A stretch of 64,000 nucleotides of DNA, from contig NC_019771.1 in assembly GCF_000317695.1 (NCBI RefSeq), positions 2,856,001-2,920,000 of the forward strand, in the 5' to 3' direction. Every line of letters starts with the position of its first letter. Within the stretch, counting starts at the first letter, position 1. The position numbers and the translations under genes were made by a program. The DNA comes from Anabaena cylindrica PCC 7122 (GTDB lineage: Bacteria > Cyanobacteriota > Cyanobacteriia > Cyanobacteriales > Nostocaceae). This document shows positions 8,866-16,764 of this stretch, in pieces. The notes under the pieces are model-generated. The model made no database searches. It saw nothing but the letters and a program-made list of their open reading frames with translations, and was not told where the DNA came from.

Positions 8866-8901
8866 TAAATTAGTTAGGAACTATTCAAACTGAATAAAAA
8901 G

Positions 8902-9642
8902 CTAATTCAAGAAAACTGAACCATTGGCTTGAATTCTCATTGCGCTTTTATCTTGGTTGACATCAGTTGTTTCTTTCAATGTCACTTCTAAGGTTCCTGT
9001 TTCCTGAGTAGTTTTAGGAGTCACCATTAGTAGTCCTCTATCTTCTCGTTGAAATGTTACCGTTATCGGTGTGCTTAAACCTCTCAAATTCGTCCTTGAT
9101 TTACCTGCTAATCTACGTGGTTCTGTATCGCCAATTACCTGATAAGTAACGTTTGCTCCTGTATCATTAATCAACACGATATTTGCTTTATCATTCACCA
9201 GCGCAATTCTCGCACTGGGTTCTTGTCTTTGTTCTGCTGCTGGTGGTTGTAATCGGCTGTCAGGGGGAGGGGTCTGTACTGCTGGTTGTTCGGGTAGTGT
9301 ACTTCCTGGCTGAACGCTGCGTCGAGAAGGACTTTCATTAAAAATACTAGGATTGGGATTAAGTACTGAGGGTGATTCACCACCAACACCTAAGCTTCTT
9401 TCATTTGGTGGAGTAGCAGGCATTAGTCCTTGTTCCATGAATCTTGATGTTAAAGTATTAGGCGGACACCCTTGGGGAACTAATACCCGATTGTTATGTG
9501 GTTCTTCGTAGAAAATTTTGGGGCATGGGTTAACATTAGGAGTAATTTCTTGTGCCATTACCGTGTGGGAAATGATTGGTAAACTAATCAGTAGTCCACT
9601 ACAGACAGTCCCAATTGATTGAGCGTACTTGTAAATATCCAT
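8902..9642 (-). CDS. Secreted proline-rich protein, function unknown
   Basis: This 246-residue protein starts at ATG 9642, chosen because ACAGGAG lies about 6-12 bases upstream and the signal peptide then begins at once (YAQSIGTVCSGLLISLPIIS, cleavage near TVMAQE). An upstream start would add 17 residues. Residues ~30-140 are low-complexity, rich in Pro, Asn and Ser. Residues ~150-246 look like a beta-rich domain (IVLINDTGANVTYQVIGD, TGTLEVTLKE). No catalytic motif is visible. It is presumably a periplasmic or outer-membrane-associated structural protein of a conserved cyanobacterial kind. Confidence 0.7.
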   Translation of the reverse strand: MDIYKYAQSIGTVCSGLLISLPIISHTVMAQEITPNVNPCPKIFYEEPHNNRVLVPQGCPPNTLTSRFMEQGLMPATPPNERSLGVGGESPSVLNPNPSIFNESPSRRSVQPGSTLPEQPAVQTPPPDSRLQPPAAEQRQEPSARIALVNDKANIVLINDTGANVTYQVIGDTEPRRLAGKSRTNLRGLSTPITVTFQREDRGLLMVTPKTTQETGTLEVTLKETTDVNQDKSAMRIQANGSVFLN

Positions 9643-10051
9643 TGTTTTTACTCCTGTAAAAATATTGTTTATTGGCAGCAAAATGTAGAACAAAAGTGAC
9701 AGTTGACAGAGATAAAAAAAACAGAATTTAATTAAGAATTTTACGAGTTATCTTTTTCCCTGCCAAAACTAGATGAATAGTACACAACGGCGTGAGTTAA
9801 CTAATAATTTAAAATTAATTAAAAGCTTGTATAGTCTGATTTTTAAACTTTTAATTCCGCTGGACTTGATATTCTTCAGTTTTAATCACTCGCTTTAGAT
9901 TAATCTACTATTACATTTGTTTTCATCTATCACACGAAATAAATCTTACATAAAGAGTTAATTCTCAAGAAAGATTGGTACTGTGACAATGGAGGTAGTA
10001 CCTCTAGATTTTGCTAAAATACAAAGAGGACTTACTATTCTGTGAGGATCT
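9643..10051. other. Non-coding stretch
   Basis: This is AT-rich upstream DNA of the leftward secreted-protein gene, with several direct TTAATT motifs. I see no ORF, RNA gene or clear hairpin here. It ends where similarity to the antitoxin gene begins. Confidence 0.5.
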
Positions 10052-10210
10052 ATGCGATCGCTAAATTGAAAACCTTGTCTACAAATGAGCAAGATGCAGA
10101 TTCTGGAAGAACTTGAAGACGATCTACGCTGGGATGAAGCATTCTCAAGTTCTCCAGATACTCTTGCTAAACTTGCTGCTACAGCAATGGCTGAATATCA
10201 TACCAATAAA
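10052..10210 (+). pseudogene. Decayed antitoxin copy
   Basis: From TGCGATCGCTAAATTG onward this matches the intact antitoxin gene (10417-10635) almost base for base, through LRWDEAFS.SPDTLAKLAATAMAEYH. An 11-base deletion after GAGCAAGATGC breaks the frame, the 5' end with the start codon is missing, and the 3' end is cut at the point where kinase-like sequence begins. No toxin gene follows. Confidence 0.8.
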
Positions 10211-10211
10211 A

Positions 10212-10340
10212 GATCGCACTTTTTTCTCCCTATACCCCTACAGTGATTGCTAAAGTAACGGTGAAAGTAGTACCTTGACCAACGATACTATCAACTTGAA
10301 TTTGACCTTGATGACGTTCGACAATCGCTTGAGCGGTGCC
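10212..10340 (-). pseudogene. Fragment of a histidine kinase C-terminus
   Basis: Read leftward this encodes about 37 residues (QAIVERHQGQIQVDSIVGQG, then TTFTVTLAITVGV and a stop). They match the last residues of the intact kinase at 10955-12385 (QAIVEHHQGQIQIDSIVGEG...). It is joined directly to the antitoxin remnant, so one deletion removed the toxin copy between them. It is more diverged than the antitoxin remnant. Confidence 0.75.
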
Positions 10341-10416
10341 TTCAGACTGAACTTAACTTGCCTGCAAGAAGCGATAATGGATAAGATGAAATTTTTACTG
10401 TAAGAGTGTGGTAGCT

Positions 10417-10635
10417 ATGACTGAGTTACTTGAACGTGCGATCGCTAAATTGAAAACCTTGACTACAAATGAGCAAGATGCGATCGCTGCGATGATTCTG
10501 GAAGAACTTGAAGACGATCTACGCTGGGATGAAGCATTCTCACGTTCTCCAGATACTCTTGCTAAACTTGCTGCTACAGCAATGGCTGAATATCACGCCG
10601 ATAAAACCCAAGAACTTGATCCAGAAACATTGTGA
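10417..10635 (+). CDS. Type II antitoxin
   Basis: This 72-residue acidic helical protein (MTELLERAIAKLKTLTTNEQ) starts at ATG 10417; an in-frame GTG at 10408 is the alternative. The N-terminal pattern is typical of small cyanobacterial antitoxins that pair with RelE/ParE toxins, and residues 30-45 (LEELEDDLRWDEAFSRS) are probably the toxin-binding segment. The stop overlaps the toxin start by four bases. It would neutralise the toxin and probably repress its own promoter. A decayed copy lies 365 bases upstream. Confidence 0.8.
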   Translation: MTELLERAIAKLKTLTTNEQDAIAAMILEELEDDLRWDEAFSRSPDTLAKLAATAMAEYHADKTQELDPETL

Positions 10636-10901
10636 ATTCACGCACTACAATCCAGTTTCGTAAATTATTTGCTGATTTACCTGAACAAGTTCAAGAGCAG
10701 ACACGTAGTGCATATCGTCAGTTTACGAAAGATCCAACCCATCCAAGCCTGCGTTTCAAGAAGGTGCATCCAGATTTACCAATTTATTCTGCCCGAATTA
10801 GCAAAAACTATCGAGCCGTTGGTCAGTTAGATGGAGACACTATAATCTGGTTTTGGGTTGGTTCACACGCCGAGTATGACAAGCTGCTGGGGCAATTATA
10901 G
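10632..10901 (+). CDS. RelE/ParE-type toxin
   Basis: This 89-residue basic protein starts at GTG 10632 within the antitoxin stop (GTGA overlap). The sequence FADLPEQVQEQTRSAYRQF, LRFKKVHPDLPIYSARI, NYRAVGQLDGDTIIWFWVGSHAEYDKLL follows the RelE/ParE fold, two helices and then a strand-rich core with the conserved R/Y positions. RelE members cleave mRNA on the ribosome and ParE members poison gyrase; the sequence does not decide between them. The four-base overlap implies translational coupling. Confidence 0.82.
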   Translation: MNSRTTIQFRKLFADLPEQVQEQTRSAYRQFTKDPTHPSLRFKKVHPDLPIYSARISKNYRAVGQLDGDTIIWFWVGSHAEYDKLLGQL

Positions 10902-10954
10902 CGGGAAAGCTTAATAAAACCGTTATCTGTAGAGCGATCGCACTTTTTTTCTCT

Positions 10955-12385
10955 CTAAACCCCTACAGTAATTGGTAAAATAACAGTGAAAGTAGTACCT
11001 TCACCAACAATACTATCAATTTGAATTTGACCTTGATGATGTTCGACTATAGCTTGTGCGATCGCTAATCCTAATCCTGAACCTGTAGTATTAGCTATCT
11101 TTGGTGTCTGATGAGTACGCGCTGGATCAACTCGATAAAATCGGTCAAATAAGCGTGGTATAGCCTCTGGAGGAATCCCAACTCCGGTATCACTAACTTT
11201 TAGTTGTAACTGGGAACTGGTGTAACGCATTCCCGAAACCCGATTTATTCCCTCTAATCTCGCTAATTCGATTTTCACTTCTCCTTTAATTGGAGTATAT
11301 TGCAAAGCATTACTAATCAAATTTGTACATAACCGCACTATTTGATCCCAATTCCCCATTAAAGTAAACCAATTTTCTAGCAATTCGGGATTGAGTTCTG
11401 ACGGCGGATCAATTAAATTGAGAATCAGAGTAATTTCTCTTTCTGTAGCTAAAAGTTGCTGTTCTTCCACAACTTCTATTAATAAAGCATCAAGAGGACA
11501 AGATGAAAAAACCTCTGTACTAATACCACTATCCTGTCGTGCGAGAAACAGTAAATCATTGACTAATTTACCTAAACGCTGGGTTAGGCGTTCTACAATT
11601 TTTAATTGCTGTCGATACTGTACAACATTATTCGCTTTTACTTCTCCTAACTCTAAATCAGCAAGGGCTACTTGGACATTGGTTTGAATTAAAGCTATGG
11701 GACTTCTCAGTTCATGGGAAGCATCAGCAGTAAATTGTTTTAGACGTTGGTAAGATTCCCTTACTGGTTCCATTGCTTTACCAGAAAGAAACCAACCACT
11801 AGCTGCTACAGAAATTACCATTAACCCAGTACCCAAAGCTAAATCAAATATCAACTGACGACTGGGTTTAGTAACTTCAAACCAGGGATGACTCACGCGT
11901 AGGTATCCTAATACCTGTCTTCCCATTTCTACTCTTTGTGTGACTTGTCTTAATAAAAGTGCTGAGTCCTTACTGAGTTCTGAGTGAGGATCACTATCAC
12001 CCCATCGCCCCATCCCGACTACGCGCACAGTTTCCCCAGTGGGATTGTTATGAATGGGAATATCTAAAGGTTCGGAGAATGTTGACCAAAGTAATTTTCC
12101 GGTGGGGCTAAACCATTCTAGATCAATGTGATCATCTTCTGCGTTATCAGCATTGTTGCGAAAGCTGGCTTCTATATTGACGCGAATTTGATTAGTTTGG
12201 AAGTTAACTGGTTCAATGACGAGCGATCGCTCTACTACTTCTACTACATGATTCAAAGTATCATCAACTCGTTCAACTAGCGTACTGCGAACATATAAAT
12301 ACACACCAGTTGCAAATAAGAGTAGTAAAATAGCAGTAACAGCAGTGTACCAAAGGGCAAGACGGCGACGAGTAGCTTGAAACAT
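10955..12385 (-). CDS. Transmembrane sensor histidine kinase
   Basis: This 476-residue kinase has an N-terminal membrane helix at about 12-30, a periplasmic sensing region at about 31-178, a second helix at about 179-201, then the HisKA domain with phospho-acceptor His224 in FTADASHELRSPIAL. The HATPase_c domain has N (TNLISNALQYTP), G1 (VSDTGVGIP) and G2 (GSGLGLAI) boxes and ends near residue 473. The start MFQATRRRLALWYT and overall plan resemble the RppB/NrsS group of cyanobacterial kinases, but no response regulator lies beside it, so its partner is elsewhere. A fragment of a paralogous C-terminus is at 10212-10340. Confidence 0.88.
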   Translation of the reverse strand: MFQATRRRLALWYTAVTAILLLLFATGVYLYVRSTLVERVDDTLNHVVEVVERSLVIEPVNFQTNQIRVNIEASFRNNADNAEDDHIDLEWFSPTGKLLWSTFSEPLDIPIHNNPTGETVRVVGMGRWGDSDPHSELSKDSALLLRQVTQRVEMGRQVLGYLRVSHPWFEVTKPSRQLIFDLALGTGLMVISVAASGWFLSGKAMEPVRESYQRLKQFTADASHELRSPIALIQTNVQVALADLELGEVKANNVVQYRQQLKIVERLTQRLGKLVNDLLFLARQDSGISTEVFSSCPLDALLIEVVEEQQLLATEREITLILNLIDPPSELNPELLENWFTLMGNWDQIVRLCTNLISNALQYTPIKGEVKIELARLEGINRVSGMRYTSSQLQLKVSDTGVGIPPEAIPRLFDRFYRVDPARTHQTPKIANTTGSGLGLAIAQAIVEHHQGQIQIDSIVGEGTTFTVILPITVGV

Positions 12386-12461
12386 TTATATACCCCAATA
12401 GCATAAATTACACAGATTGTTTTACTGTTAAGATTTCCTTTTATTTACTTATTTTGATGTT

Positions 12462-12480
12462 GTTAAATTTTACTTAACCA
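12462..12480 (+). promoter_or_regulatory. Possible Pho box upstream of ppk
   Basis: GTTAAATT, three bases, then CTTAACCA form two 8-base half sites with the 3-base spacing of the cyanobacterial PhoB (SphR) box, 67 bases before the ppk start. The second half fits the YTTAAYYW consensus; the first is imperfect. Control of polyphosphate kinase by phosphate would make sense, but this is a weak sequence match. Confidence 0.35.
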
Positions 12481-12546
12481 AAACTGACTATATTGATTAA
12501 GACTTCTCACGTCGGCTGCGAGACAGCTACTCACTCCTAAGTAATC

Positions 12547-14712
12547 ATGGCAAAACCAAAAAAAATTAACCCTACCATTAATCTGAATGAATCACAATAC
12601 TATATAAACCGCGAGTTAAGCTGGTTGGAGTTTAATAGTAGAGTGTTGCATGAAGCTTGTGATGAGCGTACACCACTACTAGAACGCCTCAAATTTTTAG
12701 CTATTTTTAGTTCTAATTTAGATGAATTTTTTATGGTGCGAGTTGCAGCACTAAAGCAACAGGTAGAAGCCAAAGTTAACTTATTAACTCCCGATGGACG
12801 GACACCACAACAACAACTAGATGATATTCGCTCAAAACTCAGTCCCCAAATCAAAAAACAAAATGAGCAGTTTGAGCAGATTTTACAACCCCTGTTGGTA
12901 AATCAGGGAATTTACATCCTTGACTACATAGAACTAAATCAAAAACAGCGGAATTATCTGGATAATTATTTTAAAGAACAAATTTTTCCCGTTCTGACTC
13001 CTTTAGCTGTTGATCCTAGTCATCCTTTTCCTTATATTTCCAATCTCAGCTTAAATTTGGCTGTGGTGGTAAAAAACCCAGATACGGAAGAAGAATTTTT
13101 TGCACGAGTCAAAGTTCCTAAAGTTTTACCGCGTTTTTTACCTTTACCCGCAGATTTAGCAATTCAAAATCAGGGAAAACCTGTTTATTGGTCAGGTGTA
13201 CCTTTAGAACAAGCGATCGCTCATAATCTCCAAGACTTGTTTCCAGGGATGAATATTCAGGAATATCACCCTTTCCGCATTACTCGTGATGCTGACCTAG
13301 AACTAGAAGAAGACGAAGCCGATGACCTGTTATTAGCCATTGAACAGGAACTTCGCAAACGCCGCATGGGTGGAACTCCAGTCCGCTTAGAAATTAAATC
13401 TCAAACTCCAGAATCAGTACGTTGCAGGTTATTGCAAGATTTGGAATTAACCGACAACGATATCTATGAGGTAGATGGTTTGCTGGGACTGCGAGATTTA
13501 ATGTATTTTATGGCTTTACCATTACCAGAACTAAAAGAACCTCCCCGTCAATCAGTCGTCCCTTCCCGCTTACAACGTCTTAGAGAACCAAGTGTCAATC
13601 CAGATTTATTAGAACTAGAAGAAGGAAAAGACTTCTTTGCCATTATTCGAGAAAAAGATTTGCTAGTGCATCATCCCTATCAATCTTTTTCTGGGACAGT
13701 GGAACGCTTTATTACCCAGGCAGCCCATGACCCGAATGTGTTAGCAATCAAAATGACACTTTACCGCACCTCTGGAGACTCACCCATAGTTAATGCTTTA
13801 ATTGCTGCTGCGGAAAATGGTAAACAAGTTTCTGTGTTGGTGGAATTAAAAGCCAGATTTGATGAAGAAAATAATATTTACTGGGCTAGACGTTTAGAAA
13901 GAGTTGGTGTCCACGTTGTTTATGGTTTGGTAGGTCTAAAAACCCATAGCAAAATCGTCATGGTGGTGCGGCGGGAAAAAGACCGGATGCGTCGTTATGT
14001 GCATATTGGAACCGGAAATTATAACCCGAAAACAGCACGACTATATACAGATTTAGGGTTGTTTAGTTGTCGTGAAGAATTGGGTGCTGATTTAGCAGAT
14101 GTGTTTAACTTTTTAACCGGTTATTCTCTCCAGAAATCTTATCGAGAAATATTAGTTGCACCAGTGAATATGCGCGATCGCTTTTTTGAACTTATTCAGC
14201 GAGAAATCGAAAATGTCCAAAATGGATTTTCTGGCCGCATCGTCGCTAAAATGAATGCCCTCGTTGATCCCAAAATCATCGCAGCTTTATACGAAGCCTC
14301 CCGTGCTGGAGTCCAAATTGACTTAATTATCAGGGGTATTTGCTGTTTACGTCCAGGACTCAAAGAAATCAGCGACAATATCCGCATCATCAGCATCGTC
14401 GGCAGATTTTTAGAACATTCTCGCATTTTCTACTTTTACAACAATAGCCAAGAAGAAATATATATTGGCAGTGCTGACTGGATGCGTCGCAATCTAGACC
14501 GTCGAGTAGAAGTAATTACTCCAATTAGAGACCAAGATATTGCTAAAGATTTGCAAGAAATATTGGGAATTATGTTAGCAGATAATCGTCAAGCTTGGGA
14601 ATTACAACCTGATGGTAGTTATATCCAAAGAGTTCCCGGTGATGATTGCACAGAAACTAATTCTCAAAAAAATCTCATGTCTATGGCATTACGCTCTGTA
14701 GGCATGACTTAA
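12547..14712 (+). CDS. ppk1: Polyphosphate kinase 1
   Basis: This 721-residue, full-length enzyme reversibly transfers the gamma-phosphate of ATP to polyphosphate. Domains in order: N-terminal helical domain (YINRELSWLEFNSRVL from ~18), head domain (~120-320), and two phospholipase-D-like catalytic domains. The phospho-accepting His is His467 in GLKTHSKIV, and the second catalytic His is His624 in FLEHSRIFYF. YRTSGDSPIVNALIAAAENG and ADWMRRNLDRRVEV are further signature blocks. The start ATG 12547 gives the normal family N-terminus. It is transcribed divergently from the kinase on the left; see the possible Pho box. Confidence 0.97.
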   Translation: MAKPKKINPTINLNESQYYINRELSWLEFNSRVLHEACDERTPLLERLKFLAIFSSNLDEFFMVRVAALKQQVEAKVNLLTPDGRTPQQQLDDIRSKLSPQIKKQNEQFEQILQPLLVNQGIYILDYIELNQKQRNYLDNYFKEQIFPVLTPLAVDPSHPFPYISNLSLNLAVVVKNPDTEEEFFARVKVPKVLPRFLPLPADLAIQNQGKPVYWSGVPLEQAIAHNLQDLFPGMNIQEYHPFRITRDADLELEEDEADDLLLAIEQELRKRRMGGTPVRLEIKSQTPESVRCRLLQDLELTDNDIYEVDGLLGLRDLMYFMALPLPELKEPPRQSVVPSRLQRLREPSVNPDLLELEEGKDFFAIIREKDLLVHHPYQSFSGTVERFITQAAHDPNVLAIKMTLYRTSGDSPIVNALIAAAENGKQVSVLVELKARFDEENNIYWARRLERVGVHVVYGLVGLKTHSKIVMVVRREKDRMRRYVHIGTGNYNPKTARLYTDLGLFSCREELGADLADVFNFLTGYSLQKSYREILVAPVNMRDRFFELIQREIENVQNGFSGRIVAKMNALVDPKIIAALYEASRAGVQIDLIIRGICCLRPGLKEISDNIRIISIVGRFLEHSRIFYFYNNSQEEIYIGSADWMRRNLDRRVEVITPIRDQDIAKDLQEILGIMLADNRQAWELQPDGSYIQRVPGDDCTETNSQKNLMSMALRSVGMT

Positions 14713-14929
14713 AAATCTAACACCTTAAAAAAGGTACATAATAATATCTTAAAAGGTGTACTAATTTAGGAGTTTTAAGAAAAAATAAATTTTTCTTAAA
14801 ACTCTAATTATGACTTCATGATTACTTCATATATAAACCCCATTTATTCCACCATAAGATAGAGTCAAGAATGTCACTAGTTCCCATAAACTATAAGAGA
14901 CTCTTGTATGTAGTTGTCTGTGGTCGGAA

Positions 14930-15346
14930 ATGTTAATGTTGTCCTGTAAGTCTTCTGTTTTGCGTGTCTTATTGGTTGATGATCATGAATTGACTCGTTT
15001 AAGCCTACAATTAGCTTTTTCTTGCCAAGAAAATATGCTGGTAGTAGGTTTAGCCAGTAATGGTAATGAAGCTATAGAAATGGTCAAACTTTCTCAACCT
15101 GATGTGATTGTTTTAGATTTACATATGCCAATCATGGATGGCTGGCGAGCATCTGGTTATATTAAATCCATATCTCCAAATACTCAAATTCTGGCTTACT
15201 CGTCAATTGACGATGCACATTTGCAGCAGACAAAGGCAATGCCTAACTTCGATGAAGTTTGCAACAAAGATGCACCTACAACTCAGCTCATTGCTTTGGT
15301 TAGACAGATGGGCGAGCGTGCTATCCAAAATTCAATTAGAGGCTGA
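14930..15346 (+). CDS. Single-domain response regulator
   Basis: This 138-residue protein is a receiver domain only: acidic pair in LLVDDHE, phospho-acceptor Asp63 in VIVLDLHMP, switch Ser/Thr in AYSSIDD and conserved Lys in EVCNKDAP. The receiver is of the NarL/FixJ type (LRVLLVDDHELTRLSLQLAF) but the DNA-binding domain is absent. The C-terminal end is short and there is no sign of a frameshifted HTH downstream. It presumably passes signals by protein contact in a phosphorelay. ATG 14930 or ATG 14936 are both possible starts. Confidence 0.85.
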   Translation: MLMLSCKSSVLRVLLVDDHELTRLSLQLAFSCQENMLVVGLASNGNEAIEMVKLSQPDVIVLDLHMPIMDGWRASGYIKSISPNTQILAYSSIDDAHLQQTKAMPNFDEVCNKDAPTTQLIALVRQMGERAIQNSIRG

Positions 15347-15393
15347 ATTATCTAAATTCTGGTTCAGAAAAAATTATTTTTAAGTTTATAAGT

Positions 15394-15426
15394 GTCGGTT
15401 TAACCGTAAATTTACGGTTTACCGAC
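15394..15426. terminator. Bidirectional terminator-like hairpin
   Basis: GTCGGTTTAACCGTAAA followed by TTTACGGTTTACCGAC forms a near-perfect long stem with almost no loop. It sits between the ends of the response regulator (+) and the small gene at 15457-15639 (-), where both transcripts should stop. Confidence 0.6.
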
Positions 15427-15456
15427 GTTCTATTCTATCTTAAGCTCCAGTCCAGC

Positions 15457-15639
15457 TTAATTAGTTCCTGCTTCTGGAACGGTGCGGCGAAATTCATCAA
15501 TTAGGTCATCTAATTCTTCTAAAGCTTGATTGACATCAACTCTCAAAGTTCCTAGATTGGGTTGTTCTAGTAGACTCAGCAGGTAGTCACGTTTATTCTG
15601 TACTACAGCAATTCGTTCTTTAACAGTTTGCAAATCCAT
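15457..15639 (-). CDS. Small conserved cyanobacterial protein
   Basis: This 60-residue, mainly helical, charged protein (MDLQTVKERIAVVQNKRDYL...LEELDDLIDEFRRTVPEAG) has no signal, cysteine motif or membrane segment. The even heptad-like spacing suggests a short coiled coil. I do not recognise a function. It looks real because of its coherent amphipathic pattern, its own upstream region and the shared terminator hairpin. Confidence 0.6.
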   Translation of the reverse strand: MDLQTVKERIAVVQNKRDYLLSLLEQPNLGTLRVDVNQALEELDDLIDEFRRTVPEAGTN

Positions 15640-15805
15640 TGTTTTCTTCCAGTCTTAATAAGTATTCTCAGTTTTTAACTTAACGCAAAATAGGATGAAA
15701 GCTTCTGCTTATATTCCTAACGTATTTTTAATCATGTTGCCAAACTACCGCGAGGTTTTATGATTATGAAACTAAGATGTGACGTAATTATATTAACCTC
15801 AAATC

Positions 15806-16354
15806 ATGCTAGGCAACATTTCTTTGGGAACACTCGGTTTAACCGTGGGTAGCATATTAATCATAGTTGGCTTTGTCGCCTACGCTGCTGATAATGCTTC
15901 TCTTAATCTTGTAGGATTTTTCTATGGGTTTCCTCTCTTCTTGGGAGGTTTAGCACTCAAAGCCAATGAACTCAAGCCCATCCCTTTTAGTCAATCTACC
16001 ACACCGTCTGTGTTAGAGCTAAGAAAACAGCAAGCAACTGTGACTCAAAACAGAGTTCGTACTGACATCACCCGATTTTGCTATGGTCAAGAAGGTCATT
16101 TTGATAGGGCGCTGACTTACCTGGGTTTGAGTCCTAGCAACGAAGAACGACCAATAGTTACTGGTTTGCGAGAAACAGAAGTTAATGGGGCTTATTGTAT
16201 TATTTTAGAATTTGATTCACCCCTAATTCCGCTGGATATTTGGCAAGAAAAACACGAAAAAATGACCAAATATTTTGCTCCTAATGTTGAAGTGAAAATT
16301 ACACAACCTAGTGAAGATAAAATTGAATTGGAGTTAATTAGCACTCAACAATAA
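15806..16354 (+). CDS. DUF2854 membrane protein
   Basis: This 182-residue protein has two membrane helices near the N-terminus (about 7-27 and 34-51, joined by a short loop) and a soluble C-terminal domain (~80-182: TDITRFCYGQEGHFDRALTYLGLSPS...IILEFDSPLIPLDIWQ). This layout and the LGLSPS/EERP blocks match DUF2854, found in cyanobacteria and plant chloroplasts. The role is unknown; a thylakoid or plasma membrane location is likely. The start ATG 15806 places the first helix at the expected position. Confidence 0.8.
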   Translation: MLGNISLGTLGLTVGSILIIVGFVAYAADNASLNLVGFFYGFPLFLGGLALKANELKPIPFSQSTTPSVLELRKQQATVTQNRVRTDITRFCYGQEGHFDRALTYLGLSPSNEERPIVTGLRETEVNGAYCIILEFDSPLIPLDIWQEKHEKMTKYFAPNVEVKITQPSEDKIELELISTQQ

Positions 16355-16401
16355 TTGCTGGTAATGGGTAATTGATAATTGGTAACCAGAGAAGAATCAT
16401 T

Positions 16402-16443
16402 AATTACGAATTACGAATTACGAATTACGAATTACGAATTACC
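16402..16443. repeat. Heptamer tandem repeat (AATTACG)
   Basis: Five perfect copies of AATTACG are followed by one AATTACC, immediately before the end of the CRR7-like gene. This is a short tandem heptamer array typical of heterocystous cyanobacteria; copy number is likely to vary between strains. Confidence 0.9.
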
Positions 16444-16449
16444 AAATAT

Positions 16450-16710
16450 TTACTTTTCTAGTCGCACTGCATACCACTGTAAATATTTTCCAGGGCCAAT
16501 ATCTAATTCACAACTGGTATCTATTAAGTATTGTGCTTGATCTGATACCAGCTTAAATTTCTGCACATCAGGAGGTAAGTCATCAAATGGAAGTTGCTGC
16601 AAAGTATTTGCCAACTTTTCTAATAACTCTGATGTCGTCAAAAATTGTTCTGGTTGGTTGGTTTCCAGAACAACAAAATTATCCTGTTGATACATTAATG
16701 GATTTGGCAT
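16450..16710 (-). CDS. CRR7-like NDH-1 biogenesis protein
   Basis: This 86-residue soluble protein (MPNPLMYQQDNFVVLETNQP...QAQYLIDTSCELDIGPG, ending QWYAVRLEK) matches, from memory, the short cyanobacterial family related to plant CHLORORESPIRATORY REDUCTION 7 (formerly DUF3571), which helps assemble the photosynthetic NDH-1 complex. The length is typical. It is on the same strand as sasA with a ~54-base gap to the sasA stop, so partial read-through from sasA is possible. The function in cyanobacteria is inferred from the plant family. Confidence 0.7.
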   Translation of the reverse strand: MPNPLMYQQDNFVVLETNQPEQFLTTSELLEKLANTLQQLPFDDLPPDVQKFKLVSDQAQYLIDTSCELDIGPGKYLQWYAVRLEK

Positions 16711-16764
16711 TTATTAAATTGCTTATTAAAATTTGTCAACTGTCAGAGCTTTAATGACCAATGT

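Noticed and set aside
16402..16443. CRISPR array
   Set aside because: Seven-base units without spacers are heptamer repeats, not CRISPR.
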